Assembly (NCBI RefSeq): GCF_030531065.1
Contig: NZ_JAUNOQ010000011.1
Location: forward strand, 1-64,000
DNA length: 64,000 bases
Source: Phascolarctobacterium sp.
GTDB lineage: Bacteria > Bacillota > Negativicutes > Acidaminococcales > Acidaminococcaceae
Direction of reading: 5' to 3'
Under the pieces are notes generated by a model. It saw only the letters and a list, made by a program, of their open reading frames with translations, did no database searches and had not been told where the DNA came from. Positions 42,268-51,191 of this stretch are shown here, piece by piece. The position numbers and the translations under genes are program-made. Each line of letters starts with the position of its first letter. Position 1 is the first letter of the stretch.

Positions 42268-44532
42268 ATGCGTAAAGAAATTTTAGATATAACCGGCATG
42301 AGCTGCAGCGCCTGTTCGTCCCGCATCGAAAAGGTCGTGAGCAAAATGCAGGGCGTGGATTCCGTTTCCGTCAACCTGCTGACGAATAAAGCCAACGTAA
42401 GCTTTGACGAAAGCCAAACCGACGCGGCGGCCATTATCACCCGCATTGAAAAGCTGGGCTTCGGCGCGGCGCAGCACCGTGAAAGCGGACGCCCAACCGC
42501 GCAAGCCAAGCCAAAGGACGCGGCGGCTGAAGAGCTGCAGGAAATGCGCCAGCGTTTAATTTTATCGCTGGGCTTTACCGCTCCGTTATTTTATCTGCAT
42601 ATGGGGCGCATGTACGGCTGGCCCCTGCCCGCTTTTGTTTTAGGCGACGCCAATGAAATGATCAACGCTTTATTGCAGCTGTTGTTCTGCATTCCGGTAT
42701 TATTTGCCGGACGCAAATATTTTCTGCACGGCTTCCGCAATCTTTTCACCGGCGCGCCCAATATGGATTCTTTAATCGCCATCGGCAGCGGCGCAGCCTT
42801 CGTTTACGGCTTGTACGCCGTTTTCGGCCTAGCCTACGCCGTCGGACACCGGCAATGGCAGCTGCTGCCCGATTTCGCGCAGGCGCTGTATTTTGAATCC
42901 GCCGCGATGATTTTAGCGCTGATTACCTTGGGCAAATTTTTAGAGGCCCGCGCCAAAAGCCGCACCTCCGACGCCATCACCGCGCTGATGAATCTGGCTC
43001 CTAAAACGGCTTTGGTCGAACGCCGCGGCGTGCAGGGCGAAATTCCCGTGGAAGACGTAGTGACCGGCGATATTCTTATCGTTAAATCCGGCGCCGCCGT
43101 GCCCGTGGACGGAAAAATTACCGAAGGCAGCGGCGCGCTGGACGAAAGCGCTTTGACGGGCGAAAGCCTGCCCGTGGATAAAGTTTGCGGCGATAAAGTG
43201 ACGGGCGGCACCATCAACCGCAGCGGCTATTTTAAAATGCAGGCCACGGCCGTCGGTTCCGACACCGCGCTCGCCAAAATTATCGCGCTCGTAGAAGAAG
43301 CCACTTCTTCCAAAGCGCCCATCGCCAAGCTGGCCGACAAAATCAGCGGCGTTTTCGTACCCGCAGTTATCAGCATCGCCGCGCTGGCCGCCGTCATCTG
43401 GCTGCTGCTGGGCGAAAGTCTGCACTTCGCTTTGACTATCGCGATTTCCGTTTTAGTTATTTCCTGTCCCTGCGCTTTGGGTTTGGCGACGCCCACGGCG
43501 ATTATGGTCGGCACGGGGCGCGGCGCGAAGCAGGGCATCCTTATCAAATCCGCAACGGCTTTGGAAACCGCGCATAAGGTCGACACCGTAATTTTGGACA
43601 AGACGGGCACGGTTACGGAAGGCAAGCCCATCGTGACCGACGTGCTGCCTGTAAGCGCCGGCCGGGACGAATTGCTGGCGACGGCCGCAGCTCTGGAAAG
43701 CTTATCCGAGCATCCGTTGGGACAAGCGGTTATCGCCGCCGCTGCGGACGCAAAATTAAAATGGCCGACGGCCTCCGCTTATACGAACCTGCCCGGACGC
43801 GGGCTGACAGCAAGCATCGACGGCGTTCCCTACGCCGCGGGCAATTTGCAGCTGATGGCGGAAACGGGAGTGGACGTCGAACCCCTGGCGCAGCAACAGC
43901 AGGAGCTGGCAAGCCAGGGCAAAACGCCGCTCTACTTTGCCCGCGAAAATATTTTGCTGGGCGTTATCGCCGTAGCCGACGCCGTAAAGCCCACCAGCGC
44001 CGCCGCTATCGCCCGGCTCAAGGAAATGGGGCTGCGCGTTATTATGCTGACGGGCGACAACCAAACCACCGCCGAAGCTATCCGCCGCCAGGTAGGACTG
44101 GACGAAGCCGTCGCGCAGGTGCTGCCGCAGGATAAGGAGCGCGTCGTCCGCGAGCTGCAGGAAGCAGGGCATACGGTCGCCATGGTGGGCGACGGCGTCA
44201 ACGACGCTCCCGCGCTGGCGCGCGCCGACGTGGGCGTCGCTATCGGCGCGGGCACCGACGTGGCCATCGAAGCCGCCGACATGGTGCTCATTAAAAGCGA
44301 TTTGCAGGACGCAGTGCGCGCTATAAAATTGAGCCGCAGCGTTATGAAGAATATTAAAGAAAATCTTTTCTGGGCTTTCATCTATAATACCATCGGCATA
44401 CCGCTGGCCGCAGGTTTATTATATCCGGCCTACAGCTGGCTGCTCAACCCCATGCTGGCCGCCGCCGCCATGAGCTGCAGCTCCGTTTCCGTAGTGACCA
44501 ACGCGCTGCGTTTGCGTTTTGTTAAGCTGTAA
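42268..44532 (+). CDS. copA: Copper-translocating P-type ATPase
   Basis: A 754-residue P1B ATPase exporting copper(I). It has one N-terminal HMA domain with GMSCSACSSRIEKV, eight membrane helices, the actuator TGES in ALTGESLPVD, the membrane site CPCALGLATP, the phosphorylated aspartate in ILDKTGTVTEG, HP in LSEHPLGQAV and GDGVNDAPALARADVG. GAAGGGAG precedes the ATG. copZ follows after 102 bases. Confidence 0.96.
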   Translation: MRKEILDITGMSCSACSSRIEKVVSKMQGVDSVSVNLLTNKANVSFDESQTDAAAIITRIEKLGFGAAQHRESGRPTAQAKPKDAAAEELQEMRQRLILSLGFTAPLFYLHMGRMYGWPLPAFVLGDANEMINALLQLLFCIPVLFAGRKYFLHGFRNLFTGAPNMDSLIAIGSGAAFVYGLYAVFGLAYAVGHRQWQLLPDFAQALYFESAAMILALITLGKFLEARAKSRTSDAITALMNLAPKTALVERRGVQGEIPVEDVVTGDILIVKSGAAVPVDGKITEGSGALDESALTGESLPVDKVCGDKVTGGTINRSGYFKMQATAVGSDTALAKIIALVEEATSSKAPIAKLADKISGVFVPAVISIAALAAVIWLLLGESLHFALTIAISVLVISCPCALGLATPTAIMVGTGRGAKQGILIKSATALETAHKVDTVILDKTGTVTEGKPIVTDVLPVSAGRDELLATAAALESLSEHPLGQAVIAAAADAKLKWPTASAYTNLPGRGLTASIDGVPYAAGNLQLMAETGVDVEPLAQQQQELASQGKTPLYFARENILLGVIAVADAVKPTSAAAIARLKEMGLRVIMLTGDNQTTAEAIRRQVGLDEAVAQVLPQDKERVVRELQEAGHTVAMVGDGVNDAPALARADVGVAIGAGTDVAIEAADMVLIKSDLQDAVRAIKLSRSVMKNIKENLFWAFIYNTIGIPLAAGLLYPAYSWLLNPMLAAAAMSCSSVSVVTNALRLRFVKL

Positions 44533-44634
44533 GCAGGCTTGAAAAAATAAAACGGCTGCCCTATAATATTTTTATCAGCTAAGCGGCAATCAAGAATTGC
44601 CAAATTCATCATTAAATCAAAGGAGTGACCTATC

Positions 44635-44841
44635 ATGATTAAAACGATTTTCATCGGCGGTATGCACTGCCAGCATTGCGTACAGGCCGTAACCGAAGCC
44701 CTCAAGGCTCTGCCCGGCATCACCAGCGTCAGCGTATCCCTGGAGGATAACTGCGCTACGGTTTCCGGCCCCGCCCCCGACGAAGCCGCCATCAAAACGG
44801 CCATCGAGGACACCGGCTTCGACGTTATCGAAATCGCGTAA
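44635..44841 (+). CDS. copZ: Copper chaperone, HMA domain
   Basis: A 68-residue single heavy-metal-associated domain with the copper motif GGMHCQHCVQAV and the ferredoxin-like pattern ending IEDTGFDVIEIA. It delivers copper(I) to CopA. AAGGAG precedes the ATG. It forms a module with copA and the HxlR regulator. Confidence 0.94.
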   Translation: MIKTIFIGGMHCQHCVQAVTEALKALPGITSVSVSLEDNCATVSGPAPDEAAIKTAIEDTGFDVIEIA

Positions 44842-44853
44842 AACGCGCAAATA

Positions 44854-44902
44854 AAAACCACCGTAAGCTTGCAGGCGCTCATCGCCGGGCTTGCGGTGGT
44901 TT
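44854..44902 (+). terminator. Terminator of the copper module
   Basis: AAAACCACCGTAAGC pairs with GCTTGCGGTGGTTTT; T-rich tail. It resembles the hairpin after hemL. Confidence 0.87.
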
Positions 44903-44946
44903 TGTTTTTGCCAGATTGGTTGTAAAATGCGTTCGGAAAATTGCGC

Positions 44947-45576
44947 TTACGCTTTGACTACGGAAATTTGTTGTTGAACGTGGTTTCCGTTCAGCGCTTC
45001 GTCGGCCATCGCTACGGCGTAATCGGCGTAACTGATGACGCTTTCGCCTTGCGCGTTAAGTAGCAGCGCTTCGCCGCCCAATAAATATTTGCCGGTGCGT
45101 TCGCCGTCTGCCCGGAAATCGCAGGCCGGGCTAACGTAAGTCCACTTTACGTCCTGACGCTTACGCAGCATGGCTAACGCCTGGGCGTGAGCTGCGGCAA
45201 CGGATTTAAAAATATCGGGGAAGTCGGGCGCGTCCGCCACGCAAACGGTGCGCTCCTTGTTGACGAACAAGCTGCCCGCGCCGCCGACAACTAAAAGGCG
45301 AGCGGAAGAGCCGCTTAAAATGTCGCACAAATGCTCTAGGCTTTGCGGCAGCTGGGGCAAAGTTTCTTCCGTCCAAGCGCCGAAGGCGTCGATTACTACG
45401 TCGAACGGTTTTAAATCTTCAGCTGTAACAGCAAAAATATCTTTAATAACGGCGTTGGGCGCTTGGGATTTATTTTCCTTGCGCACTATGGCGGTCACGT
45501 CCTGACCGCGGCGAATCAATTCTTCGGTAATGGCTCGACCTGATTTTCCGTTAGCGCAAACAACAGCAATTTTCAT
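44947..45576 (-). CDS. NAD(P)-binding protein, NmrA/YwnB-like
   Basis: A 209-residue atypical SDR: the nucleotide loop reads CANGKSGRAITEEL (G-x-x-G-x-x-G form), with VVIDAFGAWTEE and LLVVGGAGSLFV in the core. Relatives are stress-linked NAD(P)-binding proteins of unknown substrate. AGGAGG precedes the ATG. It is divergent from an Rrf2 regulator across a long operator, the same pairing as ywnB-ywnA in Bacillus. Confidence 0.87.
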   Translation of the reverse strand: MKIAVVCANGKSGRAITEELIRRGQDVTAIVRKENKSQAPNAVIKDIFAVTAEDLKPFDVVIDAFGAWTEETLPQLPQSLEHLCDILSGSSARLLVVGGAGSLFVNKERTVCVADAPDFPDIFKSVAAAHAQALAMLRKRQDVKWTYVSPACDFRADGERTGKYLLGGEALLLNAQGESVISYADYAVAMADEALNGNHVQQQISVVKA

Positions 45577-45630
45577 AATTGGGGACCTCCTAATGATTGC
45601 GCCCGCCCTTGGCGGCGGCGCGATTGGTAA

Positions 45631-45667
45631 TTATATAGTTGTAATCTCATCGATTACAACTATATAA
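45631..45667. promoter_or_regulatory. Perfect 16-bp inverted repeat operator
   Basis: TTATATAGTTGTAATC (45631-45646), five bases, and its exact complement GATTACAACTATATAA (45652-45667). Further TTGTAA/TTACA half-sites follow at 45680-45730. Candidate Rrf2 binding region for both divergent genes. Confidence 0.85.
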
Positions 45668-45769
45668 TAGCATCACCATGTTGTAATGTCAATAGTTACA
45701 GCAAAATATTGTAAGCATTGACGTTACAACCAGCGAGGGGTATAATAAACGCAAAAGGAGGAAGGACTT

Positions 45770-46207
45770 ATGCAATTTTCTTCACGCTTTACGATAGCCG
45801 TACATATTATGCTGTGCCTGGTGCGTTTCGGCGGCGAATATAAATTGACCTCTAATTTTTTGGCTGGCAGCGTCAACGTCAATCCCGTTATTATCCGTAA
45901 AATTTTAGGCCAGCTAAAGGAAGCCGGTTTAGTGGACGTAGAAGCCGGCGTCGGCGGCGCCTCACTGCGCAAAACGCCGCAGGAAATTACTTTACAAGAT
46001 ATTTTTTTCGCCGTGGAAGGGCAAGAGCAGCAGCTTTTCCATTTTCACGAGCAGCCCAATCCGGCGTGCCCTGTGGGCAAAAGAGTGCATTTGCTTTTGG
46101 ACGCTAAACTAGCGGCGGCCAAACGCGCTTTGGAAAACAGCTTGCGCGGCGTCACCTTGCAATCATTGGCGAACGAGCTGGCTGAGGATGAAAGTAGAAA
46201 GCGATAA
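45770..46207 (+). CDS. Rrf2 family transcriptional regulator
   Basis: A 145-residue Rrf2 regulator (YwnA-like): MQFSSRFTIAVHIMLCL, winged helix KLTSNFLAGSVNVNPVIIRKIL and wing GVGGASLRKTPQEITLQDIF. The three clustered cysteines that hold an iron-sulfur cluster in IscR/NsrR are absent; only Cys16 and a C-P-V-G cysteine remain. So it senses through another route, perhaps thiol modification. AAAGGAGGAAGG precedes the ATG. Confidence 0.9.
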   Translation: MQFSSRFTIAVHIMLCLVRFGGEYKLTSNFLAGSVNVNPVIIRKILGQLKEAGLVDVEAGVGGASLRKTPQEITLQDIFFAVEGQEQQLFHFHEQPNPACPVGKRVHLLLDAKLAAAKRALENSLRGVTLQSLANELAEDESRKR

Positions 46208-46223
46208 GAACAAATTATAAAGC

Positions 46224-47570
46224 TCAAGCGCTTAACGCGCTCTTCTTTTCCAGCACGCGGATAAAATAATGGTAGCTGGCGAAAACGAAAATCGAGCAGC
46301 TTATCCAGGCTACGGGCTCGGCAATACATACGCCCATAAAACCGTAAGGCCCGCTTAAATAAATAGCGACGGCGGAACGCATTATCAGCTCCACACAGCC
46401 GGCAAGCATGGGTATCATACCGATGCCCATGCCCTGACAGGCGTTGCGGTAAATAAAAATCTGGCTCAGGAAGAAATAGGCGGGCACTGTATAGGCAATA
46501 TACATATGCGCGGCCTGCATAACCTCCGGCGCCGGGTCGTCCAGAAAGACGCCGATAACCTCTTCGCCAAACATAAACAATAGCGCGGCCGCCACAACGC
46601 TAAAGGCAAACGACAAAACCGAACAGCGGCGCACAGCCTCGCGGATGCGGTCGAAACGGCGCGCGCCAAAATTCTGCGCCGTAAACACCGCCATTGCGAT
46701 ACCAAAAGAAATCATGGGCTGCAGAGCCAGCTGCTCCACGCGGATGGCCGTTGTAAAACCGGCAATCTGCTGCCCGCCGAATTTATTGCACACCGACTGC
46801 AAAATAATAATGCCCATGCCCAGAACGCTGAACTGCACCGCCATGGGCAAACCCATGCGCAGGTGCGCCCATATTTCCGGCCAGTCCAGATTAAAATCCT
46901 TGCGCCCGACGTGCAGCTGTGGGAAGCGCTTATAAATATAAAACACGCACAAAACCGCCGAAATTGCCTGCGCTATAACCAAAGCGATAGCGCTGCCCGG
47001 CACGCCCCAGCCCAGATAAAGGATAAACGCCAGCGCCAAAGCCACATTGACCACGGACGACACGATTAAAAAATACAACGGCGTTTTGCTGTCGCCCAAC
47101 GAACGCATAATACCGGACAGCAAATTATAACCCATCATAGCGAACAGCCCGTCCACGATAATCATCACGTAAGCGTAAGCGTTAGGCAGCAGCTCCTGCG
47201 GAATATTCATCAGCGCCAGCACCGGGTCGATAACCAAATGCATTACACCCATAATCAGCAGCACGAAAAAAACGCTCAGCACAATGCAGGTGCCGATACT
47301 GCGGCGCATACCTTCCATATCCCGCGCGCCATAGCGCTGTCCCGTCACTACCGTAAAGCCGTTGCTCAAGCCGATGGTCAGCACCATGGTCATCATAAAA
47401 AGCGGCGATACCGCGCCCACCGCCGCCAACGCTTCCACGCCGATAGTGCGGCCAACAATAATAATATCGGCAATATTATACAGCTGCTGAAAAACATTGC
47501 CGATTAACAGGGGCACCATAAAAGGAATTATCAGCTTTAACGGCGCGCCCTCCGTCATATTTTGTAGCAT
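46224..47570 (-). CDS. MATE family efflux transporter (2)
   Basis: A 448-residue exporter with two MatE halves: IIPFMVPLLIGNVFQQLYNIA at the start and LPMAVQFSVLGMGIIILQSV in the second half. It is of the NorM/DinF-like group, distinct from the MATE at 26952. GGAGGTTAG precedes the ATG. The upstream region has a tandem repeat of ATTAACTAACTGA and TGACCAATCAGTCA, resembling a TetR-type operator, though no TetR gene is in the window. Confidence 0.92.
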   Translation of the reverse strand: MLQNMTEGAPLKLIIPFMVPLLIGNVFQQLYNIADIIIVGRTIGVEALAAVGAVSPLFMMTMVLTIGLSNGFTVVTGQRYGARDMEGMRRSIGTCIVLSVFFVLLIMGVMHLVIDPVLALMNIPQELLPNAYAYVMIIVDGLFAMMGYNLLSGIMRSLGDSKTPLYFLIVSSVVNVALALAFILYLGWGVPGSAIALVIAQAISAVLCVFYIYKRFPQLHVGRKDFNLDWPEIWAHLRMGLPMAVQFSVLGMGIIILQSVCNKFGGQQIAGFTTAIRVEQLALQPMISFGIAMAVFTAQNFGARRFDRIREAVRRCSVLSFAFSVVAAALLFMFGEEVIGVFLDDPAPEVMQAAHMYIAYTVPAYFFLSQIFIYRNACQGMGIGMIPMLAGCVELIMRSAVAIYLSGPYGFMGVCIAEPVAWISCSIFVFASYHYFIRVLEKKSALSA

Positions 47571-47581
47571 TTCTAACCTCC

Positions 47582-47619
47582 ATTAACTAACTGAATTAAC
47601 TAACTGACCAATCAGTCAA
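47582..47619. promoter_or_regulatory. Tandem repeat and TGAC/GTCA operator-like site
   Basis: ATTAACTAACTGA twice in tandem (47582-47594 and 47595-47607), running into TGACCAATCAGTCA (47605-47618). Such TGAC-n6-GTCA sites are common for TetR/AcrR regulators of exporters. Confidence 0.45.
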
Positions 47620-47746
47620 CGATATGTAGATTACTATAACATAAAGGAATAATATTGTAAAGAGCTCTTCAACTTAATAAAATATTGCCGCTGCGCCGTT
47701 CAAGGCAGCAAATAAGCGGCAGGACGACTCCTGCCGCTGTAATTGT

Positions 47747-48514
47747 TTACGCTTCTTTAATAACTCTGTTAGTAATAGAGCCGATGCCCTCGATTTCTAT
47801 TTTCACTTCGTCGCCCTCGCCCATCAAGCCGGAGCCCATGGGCGTGCCAGTCAAAATTAAATCGCCGGCGTCCAGCGTAAAGCTGTGCGAAATATAACTC
47901 AAAATTTCATACGGGCTGTAGACCATATCGCTTGTGCGGGCGTCCTGCTTCAGCACGCCGTTATGCCACAGCTTAATGGATAAATCTGTCGGGTCAAGCT
48001 CCGTCTCCAGCCACGGCCCCAACGGGCAGAAAGTGTCGAAGGATTTGCAGCGCAGCCATTGCCGCTCCTGCCGCTGTAAATCGCTGGCAGTGACGTCGTT
48101 AGCGCAGGTGTAGCCCAAAATATATTTATGCACATTTTCCGGCGCTACGTTCTTCATCATTTTTTTAACGACGATGCCCAGCTCCGCGCCGTAAGCCAAT
48201 TCCTTTACCTGCTTCGGCCAGATAATATTTTCTTCCGTTCCGATAACCGTATGCGCCGCCTTGGCAAAAATGCTGGGCTCGCGCGGCACGCTGACGCCGA
48301 ACTCGTCGGCGTGTTTTTTATAATTGAAGCTTACGCAAATAATCTGCTTGGGCACGCAGGGCGCTAAAAGCTGAATTTCGTCCATAGCGAAGGTTTCGTC
48401 TGTAATCTGCCAAAAGGTTTCCAGCGTTCCCTGCACGCGGCGTACCACGCCGCCGTCAATATAACCTATGCCTAAATGTCCCGTTCTTAAATCCTTAAAA
48501 CGCACGCATCTCAT
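47747..48514 (-). CDS. Fumarylacetoacetate hydrolase family protein
   Basis: A 255-residue FAH-fold protein. The metal-binding residues are in YGAELGIVVKK (E-x-E-like pattern around E), and the family segments GYTCANDVTASDLQ, FDTFCPLGPW and LDAGDLILTGTPMGSG are all present. Members hydrolyse or decarboxylate 2-oxo acids such as acylpyruvates. ATG at 48514 overlaps the stop of the PHP gene (ATGA), and GGAGGTAACCC precedes it; a longer frame upstream is not needed. Confidence 0.9.
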   Translation of the reverse strand: MRCVRFKDLRTGHLGIGYIDGGVVRRVQGTLETFWQITDETFAMDEIQLLAPCVPKQIICVSFNYKKHADEFGVSVPREPSIFAKAAHTVIGTEENIIWPKQVKELAYGAELGIVVKKMMKNVAPENVHKYILGYTCANDVTASDLQRQERQWLRCKSFDTFCPLGPWLETELDPTDLSIKLWHNGVLKQDARTSDMVYSPYEILSYISHSFTLDAGDLILTGTPMGSGLMGEGDEVKIEIEGIGSITNRVIKEA

Positions 48515-49299
48515 TGGGTTACCTCCATAATCCGCATCTTTCGTTCTTGAAAATACACCGGCGTAAGGCCGCACGCCGCCGCCATACGCAAAGCCTCCGA
48601 CAAGCGCCGGCCAACGTGTTCCGCATAATGCGCGTCGCTGCCGACGGTGCAGTATTCGCCGCCCAACGCGCGATAGCGTTTATACAACGGCAGTAAACCG
48701 GCGACCGCAGCCGCGTCGTCCAAACGGCGCGTGTTAATTTCAATCGGAATATTTTTTTCGATGAGCAAACGGAAAAGCCTGTCGAAAAGTTCCGGCGCGT
48801 CCTGCAGGCGCAGTTCGCGCCCCACGCCTGCGTAGGGCCAGTAGCGGCAGATATAATCGATATGCGCGAAAGAATCGAAATCCCTGTCCTGCGCCACGCA
48901 AGCGATGGACTCGTTTAAAAATTCTTCGACTATTTGCTGCCGCGTCCTGCCTTCGTAGCAAGTCGGCTCGTACAAATCGCGTCCGCCGATGCAGTGAATG
49001 GAGCCCAGCACATAATCGAAGGCGTGCCCCTGCGCCACTTTTTTATCCTCCGCCGCAGTATGGGCCTGCATACCAATTTCAATACCTATCAGCACTTTAT
49101 CGCCGCACAAGGGCTGCAGGCGGTCAAAATATTTGTCTATATCAAAAATAAAAGCAGTGGGATTGGTCGGATAATCGTAATCCCAATGCTCCGTAACAAT
49201 CATGCCGATATTCTGCGCCTGCGCGGCGGCAATAGCGTCGGCAAATTCCATATGACTGTCACAGGAATAATCGCAATGCATATGCGTATCAAACAGCAA
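48511..49299 (-). CDS. PHP-domain phosphoesterase, histidinol-phosphatase (HisJ) family
   Basis: A 262-residue PHP protein. Metal ligands are visible in DTHMHCDYSCDSH, TEHWDYDYP, GIEIG, LGSIHCIGG and GSDAHYAEHVG. It belongs to the HisK/HisJ histidinol-phosphatase group, but no other histidine genes are nearby, so the substrate is open. The likely start is TTG at 49299, nine bases after AAGGAGG; the first TTG of the frame lies before the ribosome-binding site. It overlaps the FAH gene by four bases. Confidence 0.87.
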   Translation of the reverse strand: MLFDTHMHCDYSCDSHMEFADAIAAAQAQNIGMIVTEHWDYDYPTNPTAFIFDIDKYFDRLQPLCGDKVLIGIEIGMQAHTAAEDKKVAQGHAFDYVLGSIHCIGGRDLYEPTCYEGRTRQQIVEEFLNESIACVAQDRDFDSFAHIDYICRYWPYAGVGRELRLQDAPELFDRLFRLLIEKNIPIEINTRRLDDAAAVAGLLPLYKRYRALGGEYCTVGSDAHYAEHVGRRLSEALRMAAACGLTPVYFQERKMRIMEVTQ

Positions 49300-49620
49300 G
49301 AAAAGCGCCTCCTTCCGCAAATTCTATTTTATCAAATTGCTAAGAAAAAGCAACGGGGCAAGAAGGAATAGTTTTAAAAATTAACAAAATACTCCCAATT
49401 CCACAAACTTTTTCATGTTGATGGGTTGCAAATTTTTTAGAACCTCTGCAATCAAATTCAAGGCAACAATGCTGCTTTTGTTAGTTCAGCAAATGACTGG
49501 CAAATAAGCTTATACCCCTCAAATATAATAAAATCAAAATGAGCATACTATATATTGTTTTATTCAAATATTTCCGAGCTTCTTTTTACTTTCACAGCAA
49601 ATGACCAGCAAATAAACAAA
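49300..49620. other. AT-rich gap with a 21-bp direct repeat
   Basis: No gene seen. CAGCAAATGAC-tg/ca-GCAAATAA occurs at 49487-49507 and 49595-49615 (19 of 21 matching), each containing GCAAAT twice. The AT-rich character continues into the regulator gene downstream, which suggests a transferred block. Confidence 0.5.
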
Positions 49621-51072
49621 TTATGCCCAAACAGGTACATATCTCATATATTTATTGGAGGTTGATGGATCAAGAGGTTTTATAATGTTACGTTTTACAG
49701 CTTCTTTTATTAATCTTGATATGCTTCCGGCAGAAGTTACAGGCAAGCCAAAACGTTTTCTAAGAGAACTATTTGTCAATTGCTCTCCTTGAATATGCAT
49801 AATACATGCGTGCAAGTAAGCAGCCCACAATTTATCTTCTAATGAAAGACTACTAAAATTTACAGCAGCATATAAGGTTACTTTAGTACTTTCTTCATAA
49901 AGCTCAATTTTTGGCGCAGGTAACTGTGCCAATTCGCAAGCAGTTACTATTTTATCCCACCCTGTACCAAGCTCTTCACAAATTTTTAACCGCCGCATTA
50001 AACTAGCAAGTTTTTCATTACGCGATTTAGGAGGATTATCCACTATACGTCTTATATCAACCAAAGGTACGCCTGAATTTATGATCTCAATTCTATTAGC
50101 AAATATTTCTACCGTCGGTCCAGTCCCTGATATTGAAAAATCTTGATGGATCAAAGCATTTGCAACAGCTTCCCTAATTGCCAAATTAGGATATGAAACT
50201 TTCTTTTCTCGTAAACCATTTTCATTAATTATTTCCCTAGTAGGTGTTAAAGATTCTATATACTTCAATAAATTTTCAAAATCACAAGCATATCCATTTT
50301 TAAATATTTCTTCTTTCAACATATTGAGTCGATTAGTACCCTCATATTGAACAACTCGTATTGCTTTACGTACTATTCTAGAAAAATCTGATAGATTTTT
50401 TGCTAAAAGAACAGCACCCATATTTGTAATATCGTATAAGCCGCTATCATTACGAATAATACAATCTTCCTCTATTAAATAGTGAGCTATTTGTTCTCTA
50501 GAATCTGGCTGTACTAAATTCATTAAATCAAAGTAAGTATTATAATTTACCAATGCTAAAGCATCAATCAAGTTCATATCTTGTCTTGCAGTCATCTCTT
50601 CAAAATTTCTATTATGCAACCTATTCCATAAACGAGCCTGCAACGCAGGATAATCTATCAATTTTTTAGTATAGCTTCCCACGCGAATATATTCTACTTT
50701 TTTAAATGTAACTGGATTATTAATAGCGCAATGAATAATTAAAATACCTACAATTACTCCATCTACAGGTACAGCATGATATTCAAAATCAGCATTTGCA
50801 GAAAGTATACCTCTGAGCCAATTTTCTAATTCTTGGTTTCCCTTTTTCAAATTTTGTAAATTATAATCAGTGCCAATTATTTTATGAGTGCTATCTTCTA
50901 CTCCCCACAAAAAGTATGCATAGTTTCTTTCTTCCAAAGCAGCAGCATTTGCTAACGCACTAATATCTTCCCCAATTGTATCTGGAGTATAATTATTATA
51001 TTTAAATTCTAGCCATGGCAATTCTTCAGTATGCTTACATAATTCTTTTACTAGTAACTCTAAATTTTCCAT
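49621..51072 (-). CDS. AlbA_2 (Schlafen-like) domain ATP-binding regulator
   Basis: A 483-residue protein. The N-terminal AlbA_2 domain starts at PWLEFKYNNY and includes GEDISALANAAALEERNYAYFLWGV and YIRVGSYTKKL. The C-terminal GHKL-type ATPase segment has NLAIREAVANALIHQDFS (the N box), IINSGVP and GTGWDKI, followed by a winged-helix tail. Roles proposed for the family include transcription control and defence. ATG at 51072 has GGATAGGAG; a longer frame upstream lacks a site. Base composition is clearly more AT-rich than that of its neighbours, suggesting acquisition. Confidence 0.87.
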   Translation of the reverse strand: MENLELLVKELCKHTEELPWLEFKYNNYTPDTIGEDISALANAAALEERNYAYFLWGVEDSTHKIIGTDYNLQNLKKGNQELENWLRGILSANADFEYHAVPVDGVIVGILIIHCAINNPVTFKKVEYIRVGSYTKKLIDYPALQARLWNRLHNRNFEEMTARQDMNLIDALALVNYNTYFDLMNLVQPDSREQIAHYLIEEDCIIRNDSGLYDITNMGAVLLAKNLSDFSRIVRKAIRVVQYEGTNRLNMLKEEIFKNGYACDFENLLKYIESLTPTREIINENGLREKKVSYPNLAIREAVANALIHQDFSISGTGPTVEIFANRIEIINSGVPLVDIRRIVDNPPKSRNEKLASLMRRLKICEELGTGWDKIVTACELAQLPAPKIELYEESTKVTLYAAVNFSSLSLEDKLWAAYLHACIMHIQGEQLTNSSLRKRFGLPVTSAGSISRLIKEAVKRNIIKPLDPSTSNKYMRYVPVWA

Positions 51073-51122
51073 ACTAAAATCTCCTATCCAAATTACTGAT
51101 AATATTATATCATATTTAAACA

Positions 51123-51166
51123 AAAAAGAACGCAGCTTACTTTCGCTAGCTGCGCTCTCATTTTTA
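51123..51166 (-). terminator. Terminator of ychF
   Basis: AACGCAGCT pairs with AGCTGCGCT around a short loop; U-rich on the minus strand. Confidence 0.8.
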
Positions 51167-51191
51167 CTTCAAAAAAATTTTCCCATCAAAC

